Positions 19,242-27,868 of a stretch of 64,000 bases of DNA are shown one piece after another. The position numbers and the translations under genes are program-made. A model generated the notes under the pieces. The model made no database searches. It was not told where the DNA came from and worked only from the letters and a program-made list of their open reading frames with translations. Where the stretch lies: positions 1 to 64,000 of the forward strand of contig CAKOXV010000001.1 of NCBI GenBank assembly GCA_934130355.1, read 5' to 3'. Each line of letters begins with the position of its first letter. Positions within the stretch are counted from its first letter, which is position 1. This DNA is from an uncultured Clostridia bacterium (GTDB lineage Bacteria > Bacillota > Clostridia > TANB77 > CAG-508).

Positions 19242-19484
19242 TTTTCTTTTTCAACCTTTCTTTCAAAAATTCACATATTAGGCAATTAAACATTGCCTTT
19301 TTTTCAAAGTGCTTACTTTATAATTATACCATTTTATGTTTATTTTGTCAATTTATGTACACCCGACACACAAAATAATATAACTCTAATCCTCTTGATT
19401 TTGTATTTAAGATTTTCCACTTTTTTTATAAAATCTATTGTCATTTTAAAAAACTTGTGTTAATATATTATAGTAATTTGATTT
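19242..19484. other. Intergenic gap before tRNA-Trp
   Basis: No gene or conserved structure seen. It is very AT-rich. A TTGTGTTAATATATTATAGT stretch shortly before the tRNA may hold its promoter, but I cannot assign boxes firmly. Confidence 0.4.
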
Positions 19485-19559
19485 AGGGGTATAGTGTCAA
19501 TGGTAGCACATCGGTCTCCAAAACCGCTTGTGTGGGTTCGAATCCTACTACCCCTGCCA
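19485..19559 (+). tRNA. tRNA-Trp (CCA)
   Basis: Full cloverleaf: acceptor AGGGGTA paired with TACCCCT, a D-arm with AGTGTCAATGGTAGCACA, anticodon loop CTCCAAA (anticodon CCA), T-arm GTGGGTTCGAATCCTAC, and an encoded CCA end. Confidence 0.95.
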
Positions 19560-19560
19560 T

Positions 19561-19593
19561 AAGAAGTTTAGTTTTATACTAAACTTCTTTTTA
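19561..19593 (+). terminator. Terminator of tRNA-Trp
   Basis: The stem AGAAGTTTAGT / ACTAAACTTCT followed by TTTT, directly after the tRNA. Confidence 0.85.
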
Positions 19594-19730
19594 TATACTA
19601 GGAAAATCCTCTGGACTTCCTAATATATAAAAGCTACAATCGCTAGCCCTTTGAGATTTTCTCTTTATAGTCGAAAACAAAAATTGGCAAGAACAACTCA
19701 CACTATACCCCTTGTTTCGGAGGTGGTTTT

Positions 19731-20304
19731 ATTAATAAATTAATTTTAAAAATAATTATTTTTTCAATTGTAATCTCAGTTTTGTTTATTCCTACTTTAT
19801 CATTTTCAGAGATTTCTTCTAGTATTAAAGAACCTTTAATTTTTTATGGCAATGAAAATTTTGCATGGCCAATTCCTGGCTATACGAGAATTTCATCAAA
19901 TTTTGGAAAAAGAACAGCTCCAACTTCTGGCGCATCTACATATCACAAAGGAATAGATATTCCTGCACCTGAAGGAACTAATTTAATAGCAACAACTGAT
20001 GGAAAAGTCACATTTGTTGGTTTTCTGGGTGGAGGTGGTTTTACTATAACAATTACAACTCCACAGAATTTAAAAATTTCATATTGCCATGTATCCCCTA
20101 ATTATATTGTAAAAATAGGTGATGATATTTCTCAAGGTCAATTAATTGGAACAGTAGGTCCTAAATATGTTTATGGAGTTTCACGGTAATACTTATGCAG
20201 ACTCTTTAGGCCGTCCAACAAATGGTGCCACAACAGGATGCCATTTACATATTGGTTTCAGGTTAAATGAGGAATATCTAAATCCCTTAGATTATTTACA
20301 ATAA
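19731..20304 (+). pseudogene. M23 metallopeptidase, frameshifted and with an altered start
   Basis: Encodes a secreted LytM-type peptidoglycan endopeptidase in two frames. GGAGGTGG at 19719-19726 is followed, at normal distance, by ATT rather than ATG; this would begin a signal peptide (INKLILKIIIFSIVISVLF). The M23 domain then shows YHKGIDIPAP (HxxxD zinc ligands) and FGKRTAP. The first frame stops at 20189 after YVYGVSR. Removing one T from the TTT at 20179-20181 continues the reading as YGVHGNTYADSLGRP and GCHLHIGF (HxH zinc ligands), ending with NPLDYLQ at 20304. So one inserted base breaks the gene, and the start codon is also non-standard. A sequencing error could explain the frameshift but not both defects. 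Confidence 0.8.
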
Positions 20305-20348
20305 TTCATTTTTGTGGTATTATATTAATATTTGAAGGAGTTGATTTT

Positions 20349-22052
20349 ATGGCTTTTGATGGAATTGTAACAAAATCAGTTATAGATGAATTAACACCTC
20401 TTATAGGTGGAAAAATAGATAAAATACATGAACCAAACAAGGATACCCTTATTCTTGGAATATATTCTCAAGGTAAAAATTTCGCATTAAATATTTGCAT
20501 ATCTCCGCGCAATTATAGGATAAATTTATCAACACATTCACACGTAAATCCTCTTGTTGCTCCTAATTTCTGTATGCTTTTAAGAAAATATTTAATTGGT
20601 GCACGAATTTCTAGAATTTTTATGAATGGACTTGAAAGAATTGTAAATATAGAATTAGAAACAATAAATGAATTTAATGAAATAGAAGTCAAAACTTTAA
20701 TTGTCGAATTAATGGGAAAACATAGTAATGTAATTCTAGTCGATAATAATAACAAAATAATAGCTCCAATGAAATATATTTCATCCGAAAATGCTGAACG
20801 AGAAATAATCCCATCTCGTTATTATTTATTGCCTAGCTCAAATAAATTCGACTTTACAGCAATAAAGAGCTTCGAAGAATTTTATGCAAAATTCACTAAT
20901 ATTAGCTTTGATGAGTTAGCAAAATCAATTGTTGACACATTCACTGGTTTTAGTTTATCATTTGTTCAAACTAGTATTAGCAAATGTAATATCAAAAATA
21001 TTTCTAAAGAAGATTTAGAAAAACTTTATAATTATTTTTGTAAGATTTTGAAAAATCCTTCTGATTTGAGATTTGAAAAAATATATAAAAATTCACAAGT
21101 TTCTGATTATGTTTTAACATTAGATTCACCTACTTCAGAGCAGTTTAAACTAAATGATTTTATTGATGATTTTTATTTTGAAAGAGAAACTTTTGAAGAA
21201 TTTACGACTCAAAAAAATAATGCATTAAAAAAAGTCTTAGACCTTTTAAAAAAATATAATGAACGTTTACTTAATATAAATACAAAATTAAAAGAATGTG
21301 AAGGAATGGATGAGTATAGAATATATGGAGAGCTTATAACTGCTAATTTATATCGTATTCCAAATACTCATTCTTCTAAGATTGAAATAGAAAATTATTA
21401 TGATAATAATAAACTGATTTCTATTAGTGTAGACCCTAAATATTCCCCTAATGTTAATGCCAAGAGATTTTTTAAAAAATATTCAAAATTAAAAAATGCA
21501 TCTATTATTGTAACAGAACAGAAAATCGAAACAGAAAAAGAGATTAACTATCTTGACAGTATTGTATATGAATTAGAAAATAGTTCAACTTTGAATAATG
21601 TTCAAGAAATTTTGGATGAAATTGATGAAAACTTATTTTTTAGAGTGAAATCAAAAGGAAAGAAAAATAAAAACATCAAAAAAATAAAACAACATTCTTT
21701 TTCTCCAATTGAATATACTATTGATGGATTTAAAATTTATGTTGGAAAAAACAATAAAGAAAATGATTGGCTTACATTTTCATTTGCCAACAAAAATGAC
21801 ATTTGGTTCCATACTAAAGATATTCAAGGAAGTCATGTTATTTTAAAATCTAATAAAAATATTAATGATGATATTTTAGTTAAATGTGCAGAAATTGCAG
21901 CAGAACATAGCAAAGCAAAATTTTCTTCAAATGTTCCTGTAGATTACTGCTTTGTTAAATTTGTAAAAAAACCTAATAACTCAAAACCTGGTATGGTCAT
22001 TTTTACAAATAACAAAACTTTAAATGTACAACCAAAAAACGAGAAAAAATAA
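20349..22052 (+). CDS. rqcH: NFACT protein RqcH (Rqc2 homologue)
   Basis: Ribosome quality-control factor that binds stalled 50S subunits and directs C-terminal Ala tailing. The N-terminal NFACT-N domain starts MAFDGIVTKSVIDEL and includes ISPRNYRINLS. Long coiled coils lie in the middle (about residues 270-430), and the NFACT-R domain near the end has NDIWFHTKDIQGSHVIL. The length of 567 is normal. GGAG precedes the ATG. It was often annotated as fibronectin-binding protein in older work. Confidence 0.92.
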   Translation: MAFDGIVTKSVIDELTPLIGGKIDKIHEPNKDTLILGIYSQGKNFALNICISPRNYRINLSTHSHVNPLVAPNFCMLLRKYLIGARISRIFMNGLERIVNIELETINEFNEIEVKTLIVELMGKHSNVILVDNNNKIIAPMKYISSENAEREIIPSRYYLLPSSNKFDFTAIKSFEEFYAKFTNISFDELAKSIVDTFTGFSLSFVQTSISKCNIKNISKEDLEKLYNYFCKILKNPSDLRFEKIYKNSQVSDYVLTLDSPTSEQFKLNDFIDDFYFERETFEEFTTQKNNALKKVLDLLKKYNERLLNINTKLKECEGMDEYRIYGELITANLYRIPNTHSSKIEIENYYDNNKLISISVDPKYSPNVNAKRFFKKYSKLKNASIIVTEQKIETEKEINYLDSIVYELENSSTLNNVQEILDEIDENLFFRVKSKGKKNKNIKKIKQHSFSPIEYTIDGFKIYVGKNNKENDWLTFSFANKNDIWFHTKDIQGSHVILKSNKNINDDILVKCAEIAAEHSKAKFSSNVPVDYCFVKFVKKPNNSKPGMVIFTNNKTLNVQPKNEKK

Positions 22053-22068
22053 TTTTTCTCGTTTTTTT
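22034..22068. terminator. Bidirectional terminator, rqcH / 22070 gene
   Basis: AAAAACGAGAAAAA pairs with TTTTTCTCGTTTTT across a three-base loop. It has T-runs on both strands and serves the two convergent genes; it overlaps the rqcH stop. Confidence 0.85.
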
Positions 22069-22069
22069 C

Positions 22070-22525
22070 TTATATAGCTAATAGTTTTATTAATATTCCT
22101 AATACTGTTAATCCTGATAAAGCTGTATCCATAAAGCCTTCTGTTGATACGCCTTTTTCTTCTACTACAGAAATTTCATAACTTTTTACTTCTGAAATTT
22201 TAAAATATGTTTCAATTTCTTTAGTTTCATTTTCTTTTATTTTTCCAATTTCTAAATATTGTGTTCCAAGTTCCACTCCTGTTGAAGAATATAAAGTTAT
22301 TTTTAAAAATTTGTCACTTAATTTTGAATCATTAATTTTTATTTTGGTTCTTCCATTTACTGCTGTTGATTGCATTTGTACAATTTCTATGCCTTCTGGA
22401 ATTTCCCCTCTTTTTTCTATATTTTTATAAGTTGAATTAATCCCTAAATATATTAAAACATCTGATAATATCCAAAATAAAACTATCCATATTACATATT
22501 TTGCAAATGTTTTCATTCTACTCAT
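22070..22525 (-). CDS. Unknown protein with two membrane helices
   Basis: A 151-residue protein. A helix near the N-terminus (IVLFWILSDVLIYLGI) and a hydrophobic C-terminus (SGLTVLGILIKLLAI) bracket a domain of about 90 residues with beta-strand character, likely extracytoplasmic. I recognise no family. AAAGGAAAAA lies at suitable distance before the ATG. It is convergent with rqcH and divergent from the peroxiredoxin gene. Confidence 0.6.
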   Translation of the reverse strand: MSRMKTFAKYVIWIVLFWILSDVLIYLGINSTYKNIEKRGEIPEGIEIVQMQSTAVNGRTKIKINDSKLSDKFLKITLYSSTGVELGTQYLEIGKIKENETKEIETYFKISEVKSYEISVVEEKGVSTEGFMDTALSGLTVLGILIKLLAI

Positions 22526-22661
22526 AATTATTTTTTCCTTTCTTCGGCTTGATTTTTTGTTGCCGTTCTCAAAATTTCTATTATATTATACTATATTTTT
22601 CCTTTATTTGCAAGAGTTTACATATATTATACTTGATTTCTAAAATCACAAATTTATTTTC

Positions 22662-22676
22662 TTATAATATAATATT
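22662..22676 (+). promoter_or_regulatory. Possible Per-box-like site upstream of peroxiredoxin
   Basis: TTATAATATAATATT partly matches the PerR consensus TTATAATNATTATAA and sits just before the ribosome site of a peroxide-reducing enzyme gene. In such an AT-rich genome a chance match is quite possible. Confidence 0.25.
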
Positions 22677-22691
22677 TTGAAAGGAGTTTTT

Positions 22692-23378
22692 ATGGACTAC
22701 GAATTAATGATGAACGGAAATGTAAAAATTGGTCAACATGCTCCTGACTTCAATGGTGAATCTACTTATGGCCCAGTTTGTCTTGATGATTATAAAGGAA
22801 AATGGTTAGTGTTTTTTTCACATCCTGGAGACTTCACCCCAGTATGTACAACTGAAATGATTGCATTTGCAAAAGCAAATCCTTATTTTGAAAAATTAAA
22901 CACATGTCTATTAGGATTAAGCATTGATAGTAACGCATCACACCTTGCCTGGATGCATGATATCTATTGTATGACAGGAATAGTTTTACCTTTTCCAATA
23001 GTTGCTGATAGAAATGGCTCAATAGCAAGAAAATACGGCATGATTTCTAATGATATTAGTTCTACTGAAACTGTTAGAAATGTCTTTGTGATTGATGATA
23101 AAGGTATTGTAAGAACAATTCTAGTATATCCTTTAAATATAGGAAGATTTATACCAGAAATTTTAAGAATTGTTCAAGCTTTACAAATGGCAGATTGCTC
23201 TAATGGTTCTACGCCTGCAAACTGGATGCCAAATCAGCCTATAATTGTACCTTCTCCTAAAACATATCCACAATTGCAAGAAAGATTAAATTATATTGAA
23301 CAAAATAATAATGGTATGAATTGGTATTTGAGTTTTAAAGAGCCAAGTCAGGAATGTTTGAAAGAAATTGAAAAGTAA
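22692..23378 (+). CDS. Peroxiredoxin (AhpC/TSA family, Prx6-like)
   Basis: Thiol peroxidase that reduces hydrogen peroxide and organic peroxides. The thioredoxin fold begins at about residue 10 (GQHAPDFNGEST). The peroxidatic cysteine is in HPGDFTPVCTTEM (about residue 47), with catalytic Thr two residues before Pro-Val-Cys. The C-terminal extension (WMPNQPIIVPSPKTYPQL) is typical of Prx6-type enzymes. A TTG at 22677 would extend the frame, but AAGGAG sits before the ATG at 22692. The length of about 228 is normal. Confidence 0.9.
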   Translation: MDYELMMNGNVKIGQHAPDFNGESTYGPVCLDDYKGKWLVFFSHPGDFTPVCTTEMIAFAKANPYFEKLNTCLLGLSIDSNASHLAWMHDIYCMTGIVLPFPIVADRNGSIARKYGMISNDISSTETVRNVFVIDDKGIVRTILVYPLNIGRFIPEILRIVQALQMADCSNGSTPANWMPNQPIIVPSPKTYPQLQERLNYIEQNNNGMNWYLSFKEPSQECLKEIEK

Positions 23379-23408
23379 AAAGTCTAACTATTTTTGTTAG
23401 ACTTTTTA
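23377..23408 (+). terminator. Terminator of peroxiredoxin gene
   Basis: AAAAAGTCTAAC pairs with GTTAGACTTTTT around a short loop, directly after the stop codon. It can also act on the opposing L,D-transpeptidase transcript. Confidence 0.85.
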
Positions 23409-23424
23409 ACTTTATTTTTAAATT

Positions 23425-24603
23425 TTATTTTGACTCTGTTGATGTTGTTGTTTCTGTTTCTGAATCATTTTTCTGTTCCTCTTTTGATTCAGTTGGAGTT
23501 GTTGGTTCTACTTTTGGTTCTTCCTTTGGCTCTGTTGGAGTTGTTGGTTCTTCTTTTGGTTCTTCCTTTGGCTCTGTTGGTGTTGTTGGTTCTACTTTTG
23601 GTTCCTCCTTCGGCTCTGTTGGTGTTGTTGGTTCTACTTTTGGTTCCTCCTTTGGCTCTGTTGGTGTTGTTGGCTCTTCTTTTGGTTCCTCCTTTGGCTC
23701 TGTTGGTGTTGTTGGTTCTACTTTTGGTTCCTCCTTTGGCTCTGTTGGAGTTGTTGGTTCTACTTTTGGTTCTTCTTTTGGCTCAGTTGGGGTTACTGGT
23801 TTTACATAGTTTTTCCAAGGATTTTCTGCATCAGGATCTGTTGGATCCCATCCTCTTACTTCTTCATCATCCGAAATTTTTTGAGCTGTTGGTTTTCCAA
23901 GTGGACCTGGGTTTGAATCTTCATAAAATTCAACTTTAGTTCCAGGCTTACAATTATCATATATCCATTTTGCATCTTGAACTGTTAGTCGTATACAACC
24001 TGCAGATGCTTTAGTTCCTAATTTATCATATTCCCAATATTCCAATGTTCCTTTAGCTTTGCTTGTGTATGGTACAGAATGGAATAAAATACTACCTTTA
24101 ATTCTTGTATAATATTGAGCCCATACTCCACCTACCATTTGTCCCCATGTCCATCTATCCCATTTTCCATTAGGAATTGTATATACATTTCCCGCTGCTG
24201 GTGTTGCAGTTCCAATTGAGCATAACATTGCTTTATATGGAACTGTATAATCACCATTTTCATCTTTTGTATATATCGTTACTACATTTGCCTTGTTATT
24301 TACTTTTATATAATATTTGATATTATCTGAAGTTTGAGAAGATGCCTGATTTGAATCTGTTTTAGTATCTTCCTGTTTTGGTTGTTCTTCTGTTGTTTCT
24401 TCTACTTCAGGTTCTTTCTCTTCTTGCTCTTTTGGTTCTTCATTATCTTCTGTTTTCAATTCATCTGAAGCCGTAGGTATCGTTTCTCCATTATCTTGTA
24501 TTGTTGATTTTTTTGATTTTACTAAACCTATAATTCCAATTACACTTAGTAATACTACTAGTAGTGCTATTACTATTAATATATACTTCTTATTTTTATT
24601 CAT
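23425..24603 (-). CDS. L,D-transpeptidase (YkuD) with Pro/Glu/Lys repeat tail
   Basis: A secreted or membrane-anchored peptidoglycan cross-linking enzyme. The N-terminal hydrophobic segment (ILIVIALLVVLLSVIGIIGL) is an anchor or signal, followed by an acidic linker. The YkuD domain (about residues 95-235) shows HSVPY and the catalytic SAGCIRL cysteine. From about residue 265 on the protein is about eight copies of a 14-residue unit TPTEPKEEPKVEPT, a likely extended wall-spanning stalk. No LPXTG motif is seen. AAAAGGAAG precedes the ATG. Strongly hydrophobic plus-strand frames here are shadows of the repeats. Confidence 0.88.
   Translation of the reverse strand: MNKNKKYILIVIALLVVLLSVIGIIGLVKSKKSTIQDNGETIPTASDELKTEDNEEPKEQEEKEPEVEETTEEQPKQEDTKTDSNQASSQTSDNIKYYIKVNNKANVVTIYTKDENGDYTVPYKAMLCSIGTATPAAGNVYTIPNGKWDRWTWGQMVGGVWAQYYTRIKGSILFHSVPYTSKAKGTLEYWEYDKLGTKASAGCIRLTVQDAKWIYDNCKPGTKVEFYEDSNPGPLGKPTAQKISDDEEVRGWDPTDPDAENPWKNYVKPVTPTEPKEEPKVEPTTPTEPKEEPKVEPTTPTEPKEEPKEEPTTPTEPKEEPKVEPTTPTEPKEEPKVEPTTPTEPKEEPKEEPTTPTEPKEEPKVEPTTPTESKEEQKNDSETETTTSTESK
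23470..23797. repeat. 42-bp tandem coding repeat in L,D-transpeptidase tail
   Basis: About eight 42-bp units encoding TPTEPKEEPKVEPT, with K-V-E and K-E-E variants alternating in a regular order, and a degenerate last unit. Units are nearly identical, which would allow copy-number change by slippage or recombination. Confidence 0.88.
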
Positions 24604-24630
24604 TTGCTAATTCTTCCTTTTATAGTAAAA

Positions 24631-27432
24631 TTACTCATCTTTTACAGTATTTATTTTGAATAGTTTCATTAGTTCTACAATTATTATAGGAGATAAAACT
24701 AATATTATAACATATATAGTGTTACTCATTGGTAAAATAGGAATACTGAATGCATGTCTTAATGCAGGTATAATTAGTATTATTCCCATTAGTGCAGCTG
24801 ACACTAGTACTGCATATATTAATATACTATTTCCTAATATTCCTGTTTTAAATATAGAGTTCTTATTATCTCTTATATTAAACACATGAACTAGCTCTGC
24901 TAATGCTAAAACTATAAATGCCATTGTTTGCCCTATTTCTACTTTGATTTCTTCTGCTGACAAATATCTTCCACCATCTACTAATATATCATTTATGTTT
25001 TCTATTTCTTCAGCTGGTATAACTTCACCATTATATTCTACCATTGTAGGAAGTTTTGATTCAGGAGTTGATAATCCGATAAGAAAAGCTAATAATGTTA
25101 TAACTCCTATCATAATTCCTTGATATACAATTCTAAATGTTCTTCCTTTAGTAAAAATTCCTTCATCCTTTTTTATTGGTTTTCTATTCATTACATCTCT
25201 ATTTGCTGGATCAAATGCTAATGCTAATGCTGGAAGCGAATCTGTTACAAGATTTATCCATAAAATATGTGTTGGTAATAATATTTGAAGTAGAGTAACA
25301 TCTACTCCAAAACTTTTTGCAATAACTGGTGCAAATAATGTTGCTAGCAATAATACAACTACTTCACCAACATTACATGATATTAGAAATTGTATTACTT
25401 TTAAAATATTATCATATATACGTCTACCTTCTTCTACTGCTGATACTATTGTTGCAAAATTGTCATCTGTTAGAATAACATCTGCAGCTTCTTTAGCTAC
25501 TTCTGTTCCTACTTTTCCCATTGCACATCCAATGTCTGCTATTTTTAGTGCTGGGCTATCATTTACTCCATCACCTGTCATTGCTACTATTTCGCCATTT
25601 GCTTGCCAAGCCTTTACTATACGCACTTTGTGCTCTGGTGACACTCTTGCATATACTGAATATTTTCTTACATTTTTTATTAAATCCTCATCAGATATTT
25701 TGTCTAACTCTATTCCTGTTAATGCTTCATCATCATTTTCTAATATTCCTAATTTTTTAGCAATTGCAACAGCTGTAACTTTATGGTCTCCTGTAATCAT
25801 TACAGTTTTTATTCCAGCTTTTTTACATTTTTCAACTGCCTTTTTAGCTTCTTCTCTTGGTGGATCTATCATTCCAACTAATCCTATAAATGTTAAATCT
25901 TTTTCAATTGTTTTCATCTCTTCTTTTGATGGTTTATGATCAAGTTCTTTATATGCAAATGCTAAGACTCTTAAAGCATTTTTAGCCATATTTTCATTGT
26001 TTTCTCTTATCCATTTTGCATAATCATTTAGGTTAGTTCTAATTTCTCCTTTATATAAATAAGAATTACATATTTTTAATAATTCATCTACTCCACCTTT
26101 TGTATAAACTGTATATTTTCCATCTTTTTCGTTAACAGTTGTCATTAGTTTTCTTTCAGAATCAAATGGTACTTCTTGAACTCTTGGATTTTCTCTAATT
26201 ATTGCTTCTGGATATTCTAGTTTAAATGCCATATCTATTAAAGCGGTTTCTGTTGGATCTCCTGCAATTTCATTGTTTTCTAGTATTCTTGAATCATTAC
26301 ATAACATGCAGTCATATACTAATTTTCGGAAATCCTCACTTGTTTCAACTCTTTCTATTTCTGTTGTTACATCATTGCAAAATACTTTTTCAACTGTCAT
26401 TTTGTTTTGTGTTAGTGTTCCTGTCTTATCTGAACAAATTACTGTACTACTTCCTAGTGTTTCAACTGCAGGTAGTTTTTTTACAATAGCATTTTTCTTT
26501 ACCATTTTTTGAACACCTATTGCTAATACTATTGTTGATACTGCTACTAATCCTTCAGGAATTACTGCAACAGCTAATGATACAGCTGTCATAAACATTT
26601 CTATTACACCTTTTCCTTGTAATAATCCAATTACAAATATTACTGCACATATTACTAGAGCTGCAATTCCTAATGTTTTTCCTAAACTATTTAATCTTGC
26701 TTGAAGTGGTGTTTCTTGTTTTTCTGTTTCATTTAGCATTCCAGCTATTTTTCCTACTTCTGTATTCATTCCTGTATCTACAACAATACCTTTTCCTCTA
26801 CCATAAGTAATTAAACTTGATGAAAATAGCATGTTTTTTCTGTCTCCAATTGCAACTTCAACACCTTTAATTTCATCTGTTTCTTTTTCTACTGGTACAG
26901 ATTCTCCTGTTAATGAACTTTCTTGTGATTTTAAATTTATAGCTTCTACTAATCTCAAATCTGCTGATACATAATCTCCTGTTTCAATTATAACTATGTC
27001 TCCTGGTACTAATTCTCGTGCAGGTATAACTTGTTCTTTTCCATCTCTTATTACTTTTGCAGCATGTTCACTTAATTTTTGCAAAGCTTCAAGTGATTTT
27101 TCTGCTTTGCTTTCTTGTGCAACTCCTATTACAGCATTTAATATTACGACTAACATAATTACTATTGTATCTGTGATTCCTTCTCCTTGTGTAATTCCAA
27201 CTATCCCTGAGACAATCGCTGCAATAATTAACACTATAATTGAAAAATCTTTAAATTGTGCTATGAATTTTTTGTATAATGGTTCTTTCTTTTTTTCTTG
27301 TAATTCATTTAAACCATATTTGGTTTTATGTTCTTCTACTTTGCTACTGTTTAACCCTTTCTCAATATTGGTTTCTAATTCTTCTTCAACTTCACTTACA
27401 TTTTTGTTAAACCACTTTTTTTCCATTTTCAT
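24631..27432 (-). CDS. Cation-transporting P-type ATPase (calcium type, P2)
   Basis: About 933 residues, a normal length. The N-terminal cation-ATPase domain begins with NVSEVEEELETN. The phosphorylation motif is CSDKTGTLTQNKM, the TGES-type loop is LTGESVPVEKE, and the hinge is TGDGVNDSPALK. The PEGL motif in helix M4 (VAVIPEGLVAV) and NLVTDSLPALALAFDP in M6 fit Ca2+ pumps of the SERCA/PMCA-like bacterial group. The ATG at 27432 follows AAAGGAAAG; starts three codons up or two codons down are also possible. Confidence 0.9.
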   Translation of the reverse strand: MKMEKKWFNKNVSEVEEELETNIEKGLNSSKVEEHKTKYGLNELQEKKKEPLYKKFIAQFKDFSIIVLIIAAIVSGIVGITQGEGITDTIVIMLVVILNAVIGVAQESKAEKSLEALQKLSEHAAKVIRDGKEQVIPARELVPGDIVIIETGDYVSADLRLVEAINLKSQESSLTGESVPVEKETDEIKGVEVAIGDRKNMLFSSSLITYGRGKGIVVDTGMNTEVGKIAGMLNETEKQETPLQARLNSLGKTLGIAALVICAVIFVIGLLQGKGVIEMFMTAVSLAVAVIPEGLVAVSTIVLAIGVQKMVKKNAIVKKLPAVETLGSSTVICSDKTGTLTQNKMTVEKVFCNDVTTEIERVETSEDFRKLVYDCMLCNDSRILENNEIAGDPTETALIDMAFKLEYPEAIIRENPRVQEVPFDSERKLMTTVNEKDGKYTVYTKGGVDELLKICNSYLYKGEIRTNLNDYAKWIRENNENMAKNALRVLAFAYKELDHKPSKEEMKTIEKDLTFIGLVGMIDPPREEAKKAVEKCKKAGIKTVMITGDHKVTAVAIAKKLGILENDDEALTGIELDKISDEDLIKNVRKYSVYARVSPEHKVRIVKAWQANGEIVAMTGDGVNDSPALKIADIGCAMGKVGTEVAKEAADVILTDDNFATIVSAVEEGRRIYDNILKVIQFLISCNVGEVVVLLLATLFAPVIAKSFGVDVTLLQILLPTHILWINLVTDSLPALALAFDPANRDVMNRKPIKKDEGIFTKGRTFRIVYQGIMIGVITLLAFLIGLSTPESKLPTMVEYNGEVIPAEEIENINDILVDGGRYLSAEEIKVEIGQTMAFIVLALAELVHVFNIRDNKNSIFKTGILGNSILIYAVLVSAALMGIILIIPALRHAFSIPILPMSNTIYVIILVLSPIIIVELMKLFKINTVKDE

Positions 27433-27536
27433 CTTTCCTTTCATTTTGGCTAATTTAAAAATTTTTTTAACATTGACTTTAAGCTAATCTCTTTTTACGT
27501 TAATATTGTAACCATTTTACAAATTTTGTATTTTAA

Positions 27537-27587
27537 AAACGAGATTTTTAAAGAAAAATTTAGTCTTTTCTTTAAAAGTCTCGTTTA
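27537..27587 (-). terminator. Terminator downstream of tRNA-Glu
   Basis: An inverted repeat (AAACGAGACTTTTAAAGAAAA and its partner) followed by T-rich sequence on the minus strand, between tRNA-Glu and the Ca2+-ATPase gene. Confidence 0.7.
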
Positions 27588-27693
27588 CTTTTTATAAAGC
27601 TTGTTAACCAGATTTAATTTCTTTTCAAGGAAATTAAGAAATCGCGACTGTTGATTAACAATTTAAAACTACTCCCTTTCAAGGTTGCAATAT

Positions 27694-27768
27694 TGGTGAC
27701 CCGTACGAGAATCGAACTCATGATTCCACCTTGAGAGGGTGGCGTCTTAACCGCTTGACCAACGGGCC
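27694..27768 (-). tRNA. tRNA-Glu (CTC)
   Basis: On the minus strand GGCCCGTTGGTCAAGCGGTT opens a full cloverleaf. The anticodon stem CCACC / GGTGG encloses CTCTCAA (anticodon CTC), the T-arm is ATGAGTTCGATTCTCGT, the acceptor closes with ACGGGTC, and CCA is encoded. The body closely resembles usual tRNA-Glu; the CTC anticodon reads GAG, a rarer codon in this AT-rich genome. Confidence 0.93.
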
Positions 27769-27835
27769 ATTATTAAATTACTTTATTAATATACCATATT
27801 TAGTAAAGTTAGTCAATTGTTTTTAGATTTTTTTC

Positions 27836-27867
27836 AAAAAAGAACGCACATAAGTGCGTCCTTTTGT
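27836..27867 (-). terminator. Terminator of VirD4-like gene
   Basis: The hairpin AAGGACGCACTTATGTGCGTTCTT followed by a T-run on the minus strand, at the stop codon of the VirD4-like gene. Confidence 0.85.
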
Positions 27868-27868
27868 T

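Noticed and set aside
19707..19720. Inverted 13-bp match to the start of tRNA-Trp (AGGGGTATAGTGT), suggesting an attachment site
   Set aside because: An integration duplicate would be direct and normally match the 3' end of the tRNA; this is inverted and matches the 5' end, so chance is more likely.
19594..19730. ydaO-type (c-di-AMP) riboswitch before the M23 peptidase gene
   Set aside because: Cell-wall peptidase genes often have one, but none of the conserved GA-rich core segments are visible here.
22692..23378. Selenocysteine form of peroxiredoxin
   Set aside because: The peroxidatic position is a normal Cys codon (PVCTTE) and no in-frame TGA occurs.
23394..23939. Plus-strand Leu/Val-rich ORF
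   Set aside because: Shadow of the repeat tail of the L,D-transpeptidase on the minus strand.
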